Source: Dryococelus australis (lineage: Eukaryota > Arthropoda > Insecta > Phasmatodea > Phasmatidae). Taken from it: DNA of 64,000 nucleotides. Below, piece by piece: positions 34,512 through 46,329 of this stretch. The translations under genes and the position numbers were made by a program. The notes under the pieces were generated by a model that made no database searches, was not told the DNA's origin, and was given only the letters and a program-made list of their open reading frames with translations. The first letter of the stretch is position 1, and each line of letters opens with the position of its first letter. The stretch covers positions 129,059,338-129,123,337 of the forward strand of contig CM057000.1 of NCBI GenBank assembly GCA_029891345.1, written 5' to 3'.

Positions 34512-36700
34512 CTGCACATAAAAATACATGCAACAGTAGTCTCTAGAAACAGTTCCAAGTGTCCACAAGGGTGCAAATTGATAAATTGATAATGGTAATG
34601 ACTCTAGTGAAATTCTGGCTTGTCAGGTGCCCCCACATGTGTTTCAGAGAAGTTAAGGACAATTAAGAGCAACAGAATTCTGAGGAAGCACCACGTGGCA
34701 TGCATTACACAGTAAAACTAACACACAAAAGTTAAGAAAATACTGATTTACAATTTAAAGCAGTTAGTAAAATTTAACGGGGTTTGGAACAATCCTTTGC
34801 ATACTGCTTGATGGCATCCCACTAAATTTCAAAGCTCAATGCTGAAAAGTTTTATCCCACTATACAAATTTCCTGATTGTTGATATTTTGCTGGACACCC
34901 TGATATCAATATCATATGACTTGCTACGAAGTACATAAGCCAACCCAGAAGTAAATCAACATGAAATAATAACAAAGCACGTACATCCACCAAGACACAC
35001 TTAGACTATCAGCAAATGCAGTAAAAGTAGGTCGGAAATGTATGGAAGAACCATTCATTTTATGTGCAATTATGACCATAGAGAGGTGTGTGAACTGTCT
35101 TGCAGTGTGTAATTTTTGCTACCATGGCTCACGAAAACTCCCAGACACGCACCATACATTACCCACCGTGAGCCATGGACCACCAACAATGGAAAAATTG
35201 TCCACCACCACCAGCATAAACACAAAATCCCTAGCCGACCACGTAGTTGAAATGTGGTGTTTTATATTAAACACTGAGTTAGGGCTTCACCTGGCTAGTG
35301 CTTGAAAAGTACATTTCAGAAATTTAGTAGGTGTCTACACTATAAACCCGTTAAATCATTTATAACCAAATTTTACTCAAATTTTGTTTATTTTTAAAAA
35401 CTTTAAATTTTATAACTAAACTTTTAATATATTTCCATACCCCAACCTAACTTTCTTGTATAGTCTATTTGCCTTTTCTTCACACTTTTTGAATCAAACC
35501 TTTGAAAATTCACCCTATGTACGACATTTGGTTGTTTCCTAAATATCTCTTACCACAATCTTTTCACATTAAATTGAACTTCTATTTACATTTTGATAAA
35601 TCATATTTCATTTATAATTAATATTAATAAAACCAGAGAGAACATAGGTGTGTTTGTAATACCCTAGTAAGAAATAGTTTAATACAAAATGTCAAACAGT
35701 GTACATGAACAAGGTACGTAGTCCCTTGGTGTAATTTTCAAGATTTGGTTAAGCTTCGTTTGCATGAGGTGGAGGAATATCCTGAAATTATAACTTTAGC
35801 ATGGCTTCGGAAAAACTTGGTAGTAACTGAATCGACTATAGTAAACATAGTTCCAGCAGCAGAAGTTTTTCCCCCCTAAACGTGTATATATCATCATTTC
35901 TTTCAGCTCTTTTTGTAAAACTTCATCAGCTTCATGTCTGTTATAAATCTTTATGATCTCAATATGCAATATCATATTTATAGGTCCCATCTAATGAATT
36001 CTTTTACTGGCTCATTCAAGTCATGAATTAAATTATTTAGATGCAGATTGTTGATTTAACAAAATTAATGAAAAGGTAATAATTACAATAATATGTCACT
36101 AAAATTAACTATCATTGCCTGAAATTAAAAAATAATGACCAAGGCCATGGTCAAAATCACAAATTCGTTATTCTGTAATTTGTCATTTCGTAAGTTTCAA
36201 TTCAGACGTCAACAATAACTTTTTTAGCACTCACGGCAACACATTTTTACATTGACATTGAAATGTTTAACTAAATTTAATGCTTAAAATGGACGTCAAT
36301 ATTTCTACAATCATTACTGGAATGCTGCAAATATGTTAATAAATTTGTAAATAATAAATTATGCAATACCAACTCAAAAAAAATTTTGTTGGGAAAACAT
36401 TAACAGTTATTTGTTTAAAAAAAATGTTTTAACCACTCATTTGCGTATATGTTTTGAACATCAAAACCAATATGGCAGTAATTTTGTCATTTTGTATTTT
36501 TGCTAACATCCGCCAGATAAAAAATTCAAAATACCAAATTACCCACCACCTACATCACCATTTTTGCATACAAAATTGGGTTATGTGATCATTTTGTCAA
36601 CAAAATCTGTCATTTCGGATGCAGCCTGAAAAAAGAGGAAGTGGATTTAATCATGGTGTACTTTAACATCACTCAACCATATACTGCATTTTCTTTTGGT
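34512..36700. other. AT-rich intron
   Basis: No gene supported. It contains the perfect inverted repeat at 35,122-35,178. Confidence 0.4.
35122..35178. repeat. Perfect 12-bp inverted repeat (hairpin)
   Basis: CCATGGCTCACG at 35,122-35,133 pairs with CGTGAGCCATGG at 35,167-35,178, separated by 33 bases. No terminator or known RNA was recognised. Confidence 0.55.
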
Positions 36701-37870
36701 AAATAATTTTGATTCCTTGGACAGATTTTGAAGTTTTTTGTAGATATGTTCTTTCTAGATTACATATTTGGTTCAGAAATATTTTTATGAACGATATTGT
36801 CAGTATAATAAGGCATTCAAATGCACTTCTTTATACTGATGAGCTTAAGATTTATAGAAGCATTGAAGCTGTCTTGGACTGCTTATTACTACAAGAGGAC
36901 ATCATAGCCATTAGTAATTGGTGTATTACAAATGCAATGAATTTAAATATAAAAAAGACTTTTTCTATTTCATTTACAAGGAAGACCAACCCTGTGCTGT
37001 ATACTTACCATGTAAACACTACTATAATTAAAAGAGAGTATTTGGTTCGAGACCTTGGAGTCTTTCTCGACTCCAAACAATATTTTCAAATTCATGTAGA
37101 TAGTATAATTAGTAGCATTAGTCTTATATTAGGTTTGATTAAATTTATAACTTTCTCTGCTAATTCCTCTGATTCCCTCTTAGTTCTATATTATTCTTTA
37201 GTTAGATCCAAATTAGTATATTCTTCAGTCATATGGAACTATATTACTCTTGCAGACTCAAATAGATTAAAGAACATCCCAAAAAATGTATTTAAACAAA
37301 TTCATAATAGATTTCCCCTGCAACCTGAATTTAATTACAAGTTTAAACTTACCAGATATAATACTCTCACTCTATACGAACGTCGTAATATTAACGATGC
37401 TCTTTTTTTAATTAATTCCTTTTTAGTTTTTACAATTTGTCGAGCTGTAAAGTATAAAGTAGGTTTAAAAACTCCTGCATATACTCACAGAACCTTTCCC
37501 ATGTTCTCTTCTGTAACACATAAAAAGGACAGTCAATATATGTACTAATATTTACAACAAATATTTCTCTGGTTTTGACCCATTTTGGCTAGAAAAATTA
37601 GTTTTAAGGATCTTTATAAATATTATATAAGATAACTTTTGTAATTTAGTATTAACTTTCTATATGCAAATCATAGTAGTAATTGGTTAATCATTTGTTT
37701 CTGTTCTACATGTATAATCTGTTTCTTTGTCTTATGTGTTTGTATTGTCTATCTTGTTTCTTTATACTTAATCTATTGTCATTTTATGTCGTATGTTCAT
37801 TTCCCCACCTATCATAGGTTTTGTACTGTTCGTCGGAATTTTGTTAAATAAATATAGAATTTTTATGGTT
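36700..37870 (+). mobile_element. Non-LTR retrotransposon 3' fragment (jockey/I-like)
   Basis: The 279-codon ORF 36,709-37,548 is the C-terminal half of an ORF2 polymerase. LLYTDELKIYR corresponds to the YADD catalytic motif region, with YTDE replacing YADD, so the active site is lost. It continues with DLGVFLDSKQYFQIHVD and LVRSKLVYSSVIWN, typical of jockey-clade thumb and C-terminal regions. After the stop, about 300 bases of AT-rich 3' sequence end near AATAAATATAG. The endonuclease and upstream palm are absent: a 5'-truncated dead copy, as usual for this class. Confidence 0.8.
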
Positions 37871-39289
37871 ATTGTTGTAGCCGCCACTGCCGCCACCACG
37901 ACTACTACTACTATAGTTCCTATGAACATTTATTTTATATTCTCGAAATTGTTAATTTTTTTTTGACGTATTGTTCGTGTTTTTATTTTAAAAAAGTTTT
38001 GCACGAATAACTCTTGAATTTTTAAACACAACTCACTTATACATTATTTTTCCTTTGAATTGAAGATATATTTTTATTTTACTACCACTTTCTATTTATT
38101 ATTTATATATAAAATTAGTACCAGAGTTATTTTATCTTTAAAGGACTACTTGTAATTTATTATTCCTTATTGACTTTTTCAAGATGAAAAACTAAGTGAT
38201 GCAAGGAATCACATTTAGTTTAATAAATAATTTCTTCAAAAGTTTTAGGAAACAACTTTAATACTTTTTACAAATTTTTTAAATTTTTAAATTTTGCTTT
38301 TAGTTAGATTTTTAATTTAATTTTTTTTATCATTTGTATAGTTTTATGAATTTTTTACATTTTTAATTTAAATGATTGAATTATTTTTCATTGTTTTTAG
38401 AATTTCATAATATTTGCATATTTACTTATTTAAATATTTTTTCAAATTTAAAAAATGTTTTTAGAATGTTTAATTTTTATTTTTACTTTTTTTAGTATAG
38501 TTGAATGACCGAAAATAGTTTTTTCAAGGAGCGGGCATCTAAAACAACAAAATAATTTATTTTATATAATTTACCTAAAATTGTTTTAAATATGAATTTT
38601 GCCAAAATTGGCTATTTTTAATTACTATTTTGTTTGTTATATATGATTGTAAAAAAATATATGCACTTTTTGGTTTTTCTGGCCACACAATTTGTGAATA
38701 CTTTATTCCCTCCAAGGAACTAAGATAAGGTTTATGTGGTGCTAGTGAACAAATGTAATACTATTAAGATTACCTTTAAATGTGAAAACTAATAAAAGGG
38801 GGCACTGCTTGGAAGTAAAAAACTAAGATGAATGAAGTCTGTATATTATGCATAGCTAAACACATCTCTACTTTACTTTTCAGAACTCTATGTTAACTCC
38901 AAAAATGTGTCCACACTAGTCCCACCTCTCCCTCTACCGCTAAATGTTATCCTCTCGTTCCCTGCAGAAGAAAAACCTAACACCACTGTTAGAAGAAACA
39001 GCTGTACAAATAACCCTATATATTTTTATGTAAGTAGCTACTAGCTGCCCCCCCCCCCTTTTTTTTGTCTAGGGCGTTCATACATGTTTGGCCTATGTTT
39101 ATGCAAGCTTCAAATATTATTCACATTTCAACTTTTCCTGGCATAGGGCATTCTTAGCTCATGCGACCACAACAGGCCATGGTGTTTCAACATTTGGCAA
39201 AATTGTTGAATACATGCTTTTAAAAATATTACCTACACTAAATATTATATTTCGTTTTTTAACGTAATAATATTTCACAACTTTCCAAG
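37871..39289. other. Very AT-rich intron, nothing recognised
   Basis: T/A-rich low-complexity sequence with a C/T tract near 39,045-39,065. Confidence 0.45.
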
Positions 39290-39436
39290 TTAATCAGGTT
39301 TGGTTTTTAATATCAGCATGTGCTTAGATTCCAGACGACACTTATTTTCTATATCGCGGGACTTGTCATCAGTTAATATAATGAAATTTACAACTGTGCC
39401 TCCAATCACTACGCAGTACCACAAAACTTGAGCGCC
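39290..39436 (-). CDS. Candidate terminal coding exon of unknown protein (weak)
   Basis: Minus strand: a pyrimidine-rich stretch ending TTATTCAG is followed by an open frame reading GAQVLWYCVVIGGTVVNFII, then LTDDKSRDIENKCRLESK and a stop. It has one plausible membrane segment followed by a charged tail. It is not part of NKCC. No matching 5' exon was found; the mariner-like element at 39.6 kb lies immediately upstream, and no AATAAA follows the stop. It could be the last exon of a small nested gene, a retained pseudogene fragment, or chance. Confidence 0.25.
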   Translation of the reverse strand, partial: GAQVLWYCVVIGGTVVNFIILTDDKSRDIENKCRLESKHMLILKTKPD

Positions 39437-39602
39437 CTGAATAAGGAAAAAATAAAGACTTCTGGTTCTCTTTATCACAGACAGTGTCACTTAACATTAC
39501 ACATTTTCACGCGAAGAAATGAAGTCAACATCGATTACCTTATCTTCACCTGCTTCTTAACTTGGCGTCGTGACCTCGTAATTTGTGCATGCCGCTGAAA
39601 TT

Positions 39603-40906
39603 ACTGGATGTCCCAAAAATCTTTCCCCGGTTACAAACTTTATTTATATCCGCTATACAGAGGGGTTTGAAACTGGTGCCACAATGTTGGAAAACCAACG
39701 AAGTTCTTTTGTTGCAGGTTTTAGTAACGTGGGTGTGGTGTCGCAGTTGCAATGTCCAGGAAACCGAACATGTCCACAAATCGGGGAAAGCTCAGTGTGT
39801 CCTGTGGTACCACGAGACCCTGTCACCAACGACAGTGCAGAGGAACTTTCAAACAACGTATATGGAAAGATGCCGCCTGATGTCAAGAGCATTAAGCCGT
39901 GGTATGGCAGGTTCAAGAACACAGGATCTGTCGCTGACTCGCTGAGAACTGGCGGGCCGTAAGCCTCGGCTGAAAGCGGTGAGACAGTCTTGCGCGCCAG
40001 TCCCAAGAAATCAATGCGTAGGGCCTCATGTGACTTACAGATGCCGAGAAATTCTCTTCGCGATGTATTGCACAAACGTTTACTGTTTCGTGCATACAAA
40101 GGTGCAAATTGTTCAGGCTTTGTTGACCAGTGGCGCCACGCGTCGTTATGTCTTTGCAGTCGAAATGTTGTCACGTATTGAGGGTGATAACAGCTGTCTC
40201 ATACGTGTTTCTTTTTATGACGAGGTGACCTTTTTTGTTAGTGATGTAGTTAACCGGCCTAACGTGCGTATTCGGGGTTCACAGTCCCTTGGTGAGGTGT
40301 CAGTATACCAGAGGCAACCCAAAGGTGAATGTTTGGTGCGCGCTTTGCATGACAAAGTTATCGCACCATTCTTTTTTGGCCGAGGGCACGATCAGATCTC
40401 CAGTGTGTCTGGAAATGTTACAACTGTTTGCTGTTCCTCAATTGCTCGAGTATCACCCCAGATGTCATATTTCAACAAGATGGTGCACCACCTCACCTCA
40501 TTGGGGTTTGGAGGTTCGTGCCCATCTTGATACAACTTTTCCTGGACGATGGATCGGTCGTGATGGCCCGACAGCTTGGCCTCCACGCTCTCCTGACATA
40601 ATCCCATTACATATTTTTATACGAGGTTATGCCAAGGATATTGCCTACAGAACTCTTGCATCAGATCTTGCAACTGTGTAACAACGGATATCAAGAGTCA
40701 CTGCATCGATCCCTCCTGAATCTATGGACAGAAATTTAGGTAATATCGACTAGATGTACTACTGCGAGACTTATCGATGTGTTGTCCTGTTGCAAACAAA
40801 AAACTTTAGTTTGCCAGCATTTTGGTACTGGTTTCACATCTCTATCATACATGTAGCGGGTATAAATGAAGTTTGTGATCGGGGTAAAAACTTTCCGGGC
40901 ATTCTA
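39603..40906 (+). mobile_element. Mariner-like element (DUF4817 type) with long terminal inverted repeats
   Basis: The ends are inverted repeats of about 50 bases. Left GGATGTCCCAAAAATCTTTC...ACAAACTTTATTTATA; right, reverse complemented, GAATGCCCGGAAAGTTTTTA...ACAAACTTCATTTATA. The interior codes for a broken transposase. Total length of about 1.3 kb matches a full-size element. TA-like bases flank it, but the target duplication is not clean. Confidence 0.75.
39660..40745 (+). pseudogene. Broken DUF4817/mariner-type transposase
   Basis: Homology runs through three frames. KPWYGRFKNTGSVADSLRTG is the helix-turn-helix (DUF4817) end; SPKKSMRRASCDLQMPRNSL is the second DNA-binding part. KVQIVQALLTS...FAVEMLSRIEGDN leads into the catalytic core; GRWIGRDGPTAWPPRSPDII, then PLHIFIRGY, is its end. 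Frame changes occur near 39,960, 40,100 and 40,310. The third acidic residue of the catalytic triad (PLDFF in intact relatives) is His here, so the enzyme is dead. Confidence 0.75.
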
Positions 40907-41203
40907 TATATTCTTCCATGCCTAGAGGCGGTATTGACTTCAAATTTCTATACTCGCGTCACAACCTTAAAACTGACTTCAAAATTATCTAGAAGTATAT
41001 AAACTGAAAAATATTTTCCAACTTAACTAAGTAACTGTAAAAATCACTTGTCAATTTTTTACATCATCCCTTTGACAAATGGATGTTAAAATGTTCAACC
41101 ATCCTAAACTAACACTCGAAAAATGCTTTCCCAAACAATAACTGTATTGTTCAAACCGGCGATGAAGCTGCAAAATAAAAAAAAATAAAAAAACAGTACG
41201 TAC

Positions 41204-41299
41204 CTCCTTTTACAATGCCGTTTGTGCTGATGGCAGCCATGGAGACTGATGTGATTATGGTCACTACACTCGTTGCTAGGATCAGCACCGCACTTTCGA
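41204..41299 (-). CDS. NKCC: NKCC exon 2: TM2 and first intracellular loop
   Basis: This 96-base exon continues the phase-1 codon from exon 1 (G + TC = Val) and reads VESAVLILATSVVTIITSVS, then MAAISTNGIVKG. It covers TM2 and the start of the first intracellular loop. The acceptor is TTTGTTTCAG and the donor GGAG|GTACGT, again phase 1. The cassette starts and ends in the same phase, so it could be swapped without breaking frame. Vertebrate SLC12A1 uses mutually exclusive exons for this same segment, reported as 96 bp each. I saw no second copy of the cassette in either flanking intron, but did not search exhaustively. Confidence 0.93.
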
Positions 41300-42625
41300 C
41301 TGAAACAAATACATTTAATTATATCACCTTAAATAATATTTGGCGGTGTGACTAGCATTACAAAGCCACATTTGGCAAGTATTTGCGAGAAAAAAAAATG
41401 TAATCTTTATCAACACAAATTGTCAGTGGCTCTCCAAGTTCTCAGGACAAGTTTTTAATATATAAGAGCCAAGAAAGGGCAATCTTATGTCATCGTTTTT
41501 ACTAAATTCGCGAGAAAATATTTTACTAGAGTAACATATCCCTGCCGACCTATGTCTTACGCGATAAATTTTCACATGTGATGGCGGCAGAAGATATTAC
41601 GCAAAACAACTGAACCAGTTGTCTAACATGCGCTCCAAAAATTGGAAGAAGCTTATCTAGGATTGCCATTCCTTGGTTATTATTTTCTTGCTTCCGAAAC
41701 CAGTAGAGTCCAATTAATTATTTGAAATTAATTTACGTCACACTCACTTCGTATTCCAGACAAATGGCTGTACAATTCCTTACCGTAAATATCTTTCTCC
41801 CGGAATGCCTCAGTTAGAAGCCCGTGCATTAAAAAAACCCAGGAAATAATTTGTATTTTGGTATGTGGATTATTACGTCACAAAAAAAAGACACTATTTC
41901 ATAGTTTCCAGAACAACTTATTTACAGAGACAATGACTCCACAAGTTCGTCAAAAATCAGGGTATCAACAGTAGTCTACGAGTACTTTGATGTACAAATT
42001 TTTAGTAGGTATGTCGTCGTGGTGTAAACGTACATCATTGAACTTTGGTAGGGCGAGATGTTAAACAGCATGGGAAAAAATTGCGATTTTTTTTATCAAT
42101 AACTGTTATCTCTCATGTAGGCTCTATCAATCATCTCCTCATTTTTTTAAACATCTAAGATACTTCCTGTTAATTTTTCACAAAACTATCGACTTAAAAA
42201 ACTTGCTCCCAATTGCTATATTATACATCGATGACATCGTATTTTACTGTTCACTACGAAGCTTGCTAGCCAGGCTAGCTCAGGGATGAATAAAGACTGC
42301 GAATACCACCAGACCACACCTACATGTCTGGCAAACTCCTGTGTCAATACGAGAGTTTAACATCTGTACACATCACGACACACAAGTTTTATCGTTGACA
42401 CAGGTACAGGACAAAGCACACAGCTGTTGGCGGGGAAAAAAAAAAACTGTCTTTGCAGTTGCTATGAACATATCCAGACTAGCGCGATAAATATTAGCAA
42501 CATAAGTTTGCGAGCATTAATATATAGCCTGGCAAATTTTACATTTTACGAGTTGTTTGATATTCTCGTGCGTAATTTAACCTGCTTGTCGCAAAAAGTC
42601 GAGAACGTGTAATAACATATAAGGC
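41300..42625. other. Intron sequence upstream of exon 2
   Basis: AT-rich; nothing recognised until the inverted-repeat element at 42,626. Confidence 0.4.
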
Positions 42626-43231
42626 AGGATTTACAACGACCCGTCGCGTCCGTCCGTCATCCGTCCGTCAATCACGTTACCAGCAGCCAATCAGAGAAGG
42701 CCATTAATTCTATCCGTCCGTCCAAACCTTGGCAAGCTTTAACGTTTGACGGACGAACGGATGAAATTACAGCTTTCTAAACTTGCACGTTTCGTTACTC
42801 GTTCATCCAGAGTTCTTTAAAAGGCTGTTTTAGTGTGTGCAGTGTTTTGTTTTCAGATATTTGTTCATGTAACTGTAAAATGAAATTAAGTTACATTTTT
42901 CCTGAAGATTGATTGATAATTACGTTTGGAAACACGAGCTCCTTTTGTGCAATGGTAAAAATAATAACATTATGCTTTATATGCTATTTAAACATTTTTT
43001 ACATCGATTGATTTCCGTTAGGGACGTGTACGGTTGTTTAGGCACTTAGAACAATACCGCAAAAGATTTTCACTTTTTATGGAGATTTTTTTCCTATTTG
43101 TAAAAAGTTTTGTTTTTATTAGTTTGCAGCAATGAACGTACGACGGACGTACAAAGTTTGGTTGCAGATCGCTCGGCTAGGAGACGGACGAACGTATAAT
43201 GGACGGACGCGACGAGCTGTAAATCCTGCCA
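42626..43231. mobile_element. Palindromic-ended element of unknown superfamily
   Basis: Left end GGCAGGATTTACAACGACCC then GTCGCGTCCGTCCGTC; right end, reverse complemented, GGCAGGATTTACAGCTCGTC then GCGTCCGTCC. The subterminal regions are full of CGTCCGTC / GACGGACG words on both sides. About 606 bases, no ORF. No target duplication is obvious. The right end abuts the Tc1-like element five bases later. Confidence 0.65.
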
Positions 43232-43236
43232 AAGTA

Positions 43237-44932
43237 CACTTGCTTCAAAAAGTATTGGCACACCCCATGTTGTAATATTGGTCTCAACGAATAGACTATT
43301 TAAAATGTAAGATATACATGTAGACAGAGATACGGTAGGTACATAATGTTACGTACACACTAAGAAATAGTTCGGAAATTTACCATACCAGTGTATATGC
43401 TTAGTGAGAATTTAGGAATGGTAAATATTTCCCCTACATATTCATTGTAGCGTTCCTACATTTGCTCAGGAAACAGTCAAATCCATAGGGAAATGCCCAA
43501 CTTTGTATAGTAGCTCTGCTAAACATTCCTTTATCTGCAGCTTGATGTGTGGTATTATTACCATACATAGCGTATAGGTTAAAAACTTCCATTACAGTTC
43601 AGGAAGTTTACCAGAAAAATTTTTACAGTGTACGACAGTATGCAGGGAGACGATAAACGAGCTGTTTAGAAACGAAAATGCGGTGGCACAGTTGAGCCCT
43701 CGACTGTTCGGTCGTATAAACAGCATGCAACACAAGGTAATGTACGTGCAATACAGCGTCTGAATCGTTACTACAAGTTGTTTACCAGTCAGTGTGAAGG
43801 GAGGTGTGGCGGTGCTCAGTACTGTCAACATGGGACCAAAGAAAGGTCATTCAACCTCCGCACTAACCAGGCAGAAGTTGACAGCGAGATTGGTAGAATG
43901 CTTCTCCACTGTACGATCTATCATACACAGATATAAGTGACAAGGATCTACACGAAACAAACCCGGGTCGGGGCGCCCACGAATACTCTCACGTCGAGAG
44001 AGACGCCGTATCATACTTTTAGTCCAAGATGAGAGTACAAGAAGTGCTGCCTCGTTAGCTGCAGACGTCGTAACAACTTCTAACAAGACGGCAGTGTCCA
44101 GACAGTAACGGATTATCTTGAACAGTTCCGATATTCACGGCAGATCCCTCCAAAAGAAGCCGTATATTTCGGAGGCGAACAGTCTTGCGCTTGCCAAGGA
44201 ATATTGTGGATAAACCACTGGAATTCTGGGAAACTGTCATATACTTACACGAGTTCAAGTTCAACACGTTTGATTCTAATGGACGAAACAAAGTGTGGCG
44301 AAAAACCAAACACCGAACCACACCAACAACACATATTGCCAACAGTAACGCATGGTGGTGGACATATGGTTTGGGAGGTGCATGGTATCCTTGGGAGTTA
44401 TAAATTGACTTTTACTGACGTAAATATGGATCAGCACAAATACATCGCGAATGTATTATATAATGGCCCCAGAAGACTTCTTACCCCACCAAAGAGCCTG
44501 GATTTCAACCCTACTGAGCATTTGTGGAATAATCTTGGATGGTAAAAGGTCAAGCGTCGCCCGTCTGCCAAGGAACAGCTTAAGAGGATCCTCGAAAATG
44601 GATGGTCGTAAATTGCCCCTGAAACGACGAAAGAGTTTGCTCATTAATTGCCGAAACGTCTGGATGCTTGTCATACTCGCTAATGGCTTGAAAATACGAT
44701 ACCGAAACACAGAGACCTACAGTGTGTAGTGGTATACTTTGCCAATACTTTTGCAATGAGAAAGTGGATCGTTTTGTGCAACTACTTATTTTGTGTTGCT
44801 GTTGCTGTTAATTTCAGTGAAATATATTTTCGCTGTACATAATATTAAGGAAAACACATTATCGTTATCGTTTCCTTGATACAAATGTGATGGGGAAAAC
44901 ATTGGGTGTGCCAATAATTTTTGGAGCAAGTG
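43237..44932 (+). mobile_element. Tc1-like transposon with inverted termini
   Basis: Left CACTTGCTTCAAAAAGTATT then GGCACACCC; right, reverse complemented, CACTTGCTCCAAAAATTATT then GGCACACCCAATG. TA borders both ends (43,235-43,236 and 44,933-44,934). A transposase pseudogene lies in the interior. At about 1.7 kb this is full length or slightly long for Tc1. Confidence 0.8.
43829..44730 (+). pseudogene. Broken Tc1-like transposase
   Basis: Starts near MGPKKGHSTSALTRQKLTAR and continues through GSGRPRILSRRERRRIILLV (DNA-binding region), a frame change near 44,085, LILMDETKCG (first or second catalytic Asp region), HGGGHMVWEV, and SLDFNPTEHLWNNLGW. The last matches the family D-x-NPIEHLWN motif with the final Glu retained. 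Multiple frame changes and stops. The middle 'QQDNAPCH'-type motif could not be found. Confidence 0.7.
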
Positions 44933-45191
44933 TATGTTCTCAACTATGTATTTACAAGAAGATAAAACGCAATTAAAATTACGAAAAAAGAATATTAACA
45001 CGTAAAATTTCGTTCCGGGTCGTCGTCTATCGCTGAACATCGCACAATCTGTCAGACTCCCGACTGTCAAACTGCCAGCTAGGAGGAACGTCGCACTTTC
45101 TTGGTATCAGCAGCCAGGACCTAGAATACTCCGAGTCACTCCGGGAGAGGCGAGGACGATCAAAACCAGAATACCCCCGAGATAAATGCAT

Positions 45192-45618
45192 TACAGGCGG
45201 TTCACGGTAAAAATGAGCACTTTTGAAAGCCCTGTTTACGATCTACTTTTATGCACGTCGTGTACTCTTCCGCCTTATGTAGAAATTTACACTGCCATGG
45301 GCCTTATCACTTTGTTCCTGCGTTGGTCAGGTGAAAATGTGGAATTATTAGAAAGTAAATAATGTTACAAATCTGGTAGTTTTTACACTTAGATGCGTTT
45401 AAAAAAAAAAAAACCAAAGAAATAATTTAAGTTATGAGAAATGGTTACCTAACACTTTCTATTCGACGTTAAGATACGAAACTACTTTCCATCCTTCGTT
45501 ACCAACTTTACTGGGCGCATGTCCCTCGGTGCGCCCGTTAAAATATATGCAAGGTAGGGGCAGCGACTTTTTTCCAAAGTTGATTTCTAAAATGCTCACT
45601 TTATCGTGAGCAGCGTTT
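45192..45618 (-). mobile_element. TA-flanked MITE, long class (about 430 bp)
   Basis: Ends GCGGTTCACGGTAAAAATGA then GCACTTTTGAAAGCCC, and AAAATGCTCACTTTATCGTG. Internal text matches the 61,531 copy in reverse orientation, including the GTAGATCT/AGATCTAC and TGCATATATTTTAA / TTAAAATATATGCA words. No ORF of transposase type. Confidence 0.75.
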
Positions 45619-45727
45619 AAATTCAATCTACAAAAGGTCACGAGCGTGAGAATCGCACACGGCTAATCGCGGCCTTTCTAAGCGAGATATGCGCTTCTTG
45701 GATTATCGATCGCCTGACCTTCACTCC

Positions 45728-45965
45728 TCCGGGTGCCACGGTGGCTGAGCGGTTAGCCTGATCGCCTCCCACCACGGCGATCCGGGTTCAATCCCCGGCC
45801 GGAAATCGCGCCGGACGATGCCGTTGGTCGGCGGATTTTCTCGGGGAACTCCCCACACCCTTTCATCCCGGCCCTACTCCATACTAACTTCAATCACCCT
45901 CATCGGCTCTCAAGACGTCGATGTTAAGAGCCGTCTAAATCTCTTCACTCACTCCATTCCTCCAT
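45728..45965 (+). mobile_element. tRNA-derived SINE, family shared with 17,810
   Basis: GCCACGGTGGCTGAGCGGTT gives an A box with a Ser/Leu-tRNA flavour; GATCCGGGTTCAATCCCCGG is the B box. The body has GGTCGGCGGATTTTCTCGGG and CAAGACGTCGATGTTAAGAG, and a CACTCACTCCATTCCTCCATT tail. Both boxes are near consensus, so this copy looks younger than the one at 17.8 kb. Confidence 0.75.
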
Positions 45966-46159
45966 TCTCGCGATGAAAGCCTGAGACACTAACAGTGTTA
46001 TATTCCCATTGTGTTGTGACATTCTGTTATCTCTTCTCAGACTTGATTCCTTCTCGGAATTATGTGTATGTTGCAGTGATGTGAAGTTGTCTTTATTAGT
46101 CACACTCCAGACATGACAAGATGAGGTGATTGAGCTTTTCCTGTTATTCAGCGGGTTTA

Positions 46160-46312
46160 TTTTAGGAGAGGAGAAAAAAAATTGGGTCATAGATAATAGT
46201 TTATCTTTTCTGATAAAAAGTCATATTTCCAGAACTGATATTTTCATAGATACGTGTTTACGCGCAAACGACGATTTCACAGAAAACGTTTCCGTACATA
46301 GGACTAAGTTAA
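46160..46312 (-). mobile_element. TTAA-flanked element, truncated copy
   Basis: The right end GAAAACGTTTCCGTACATAG ... GACTAAGTTAA matches the terminus of the 62,268 element (TTAAGGGTCCTGTGTAC, then AAAACACGTTTTCTGTGA) in reverse complement. CATAGATAATAG and CGCGCAAACGACGATTTCAC are shared with 62,985-63,100. The distal half is missing. Confidence 0.6.
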
Positions 46313-46329
46313 TCTAATTTGGACTGTCC

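Noticed and set aside
45728-45805. Functional tRNA-Ser/Leu gene
   Set aside because: The sequence continues into a body shared with the 17,810 copy, and there is no proper acceptor stem.
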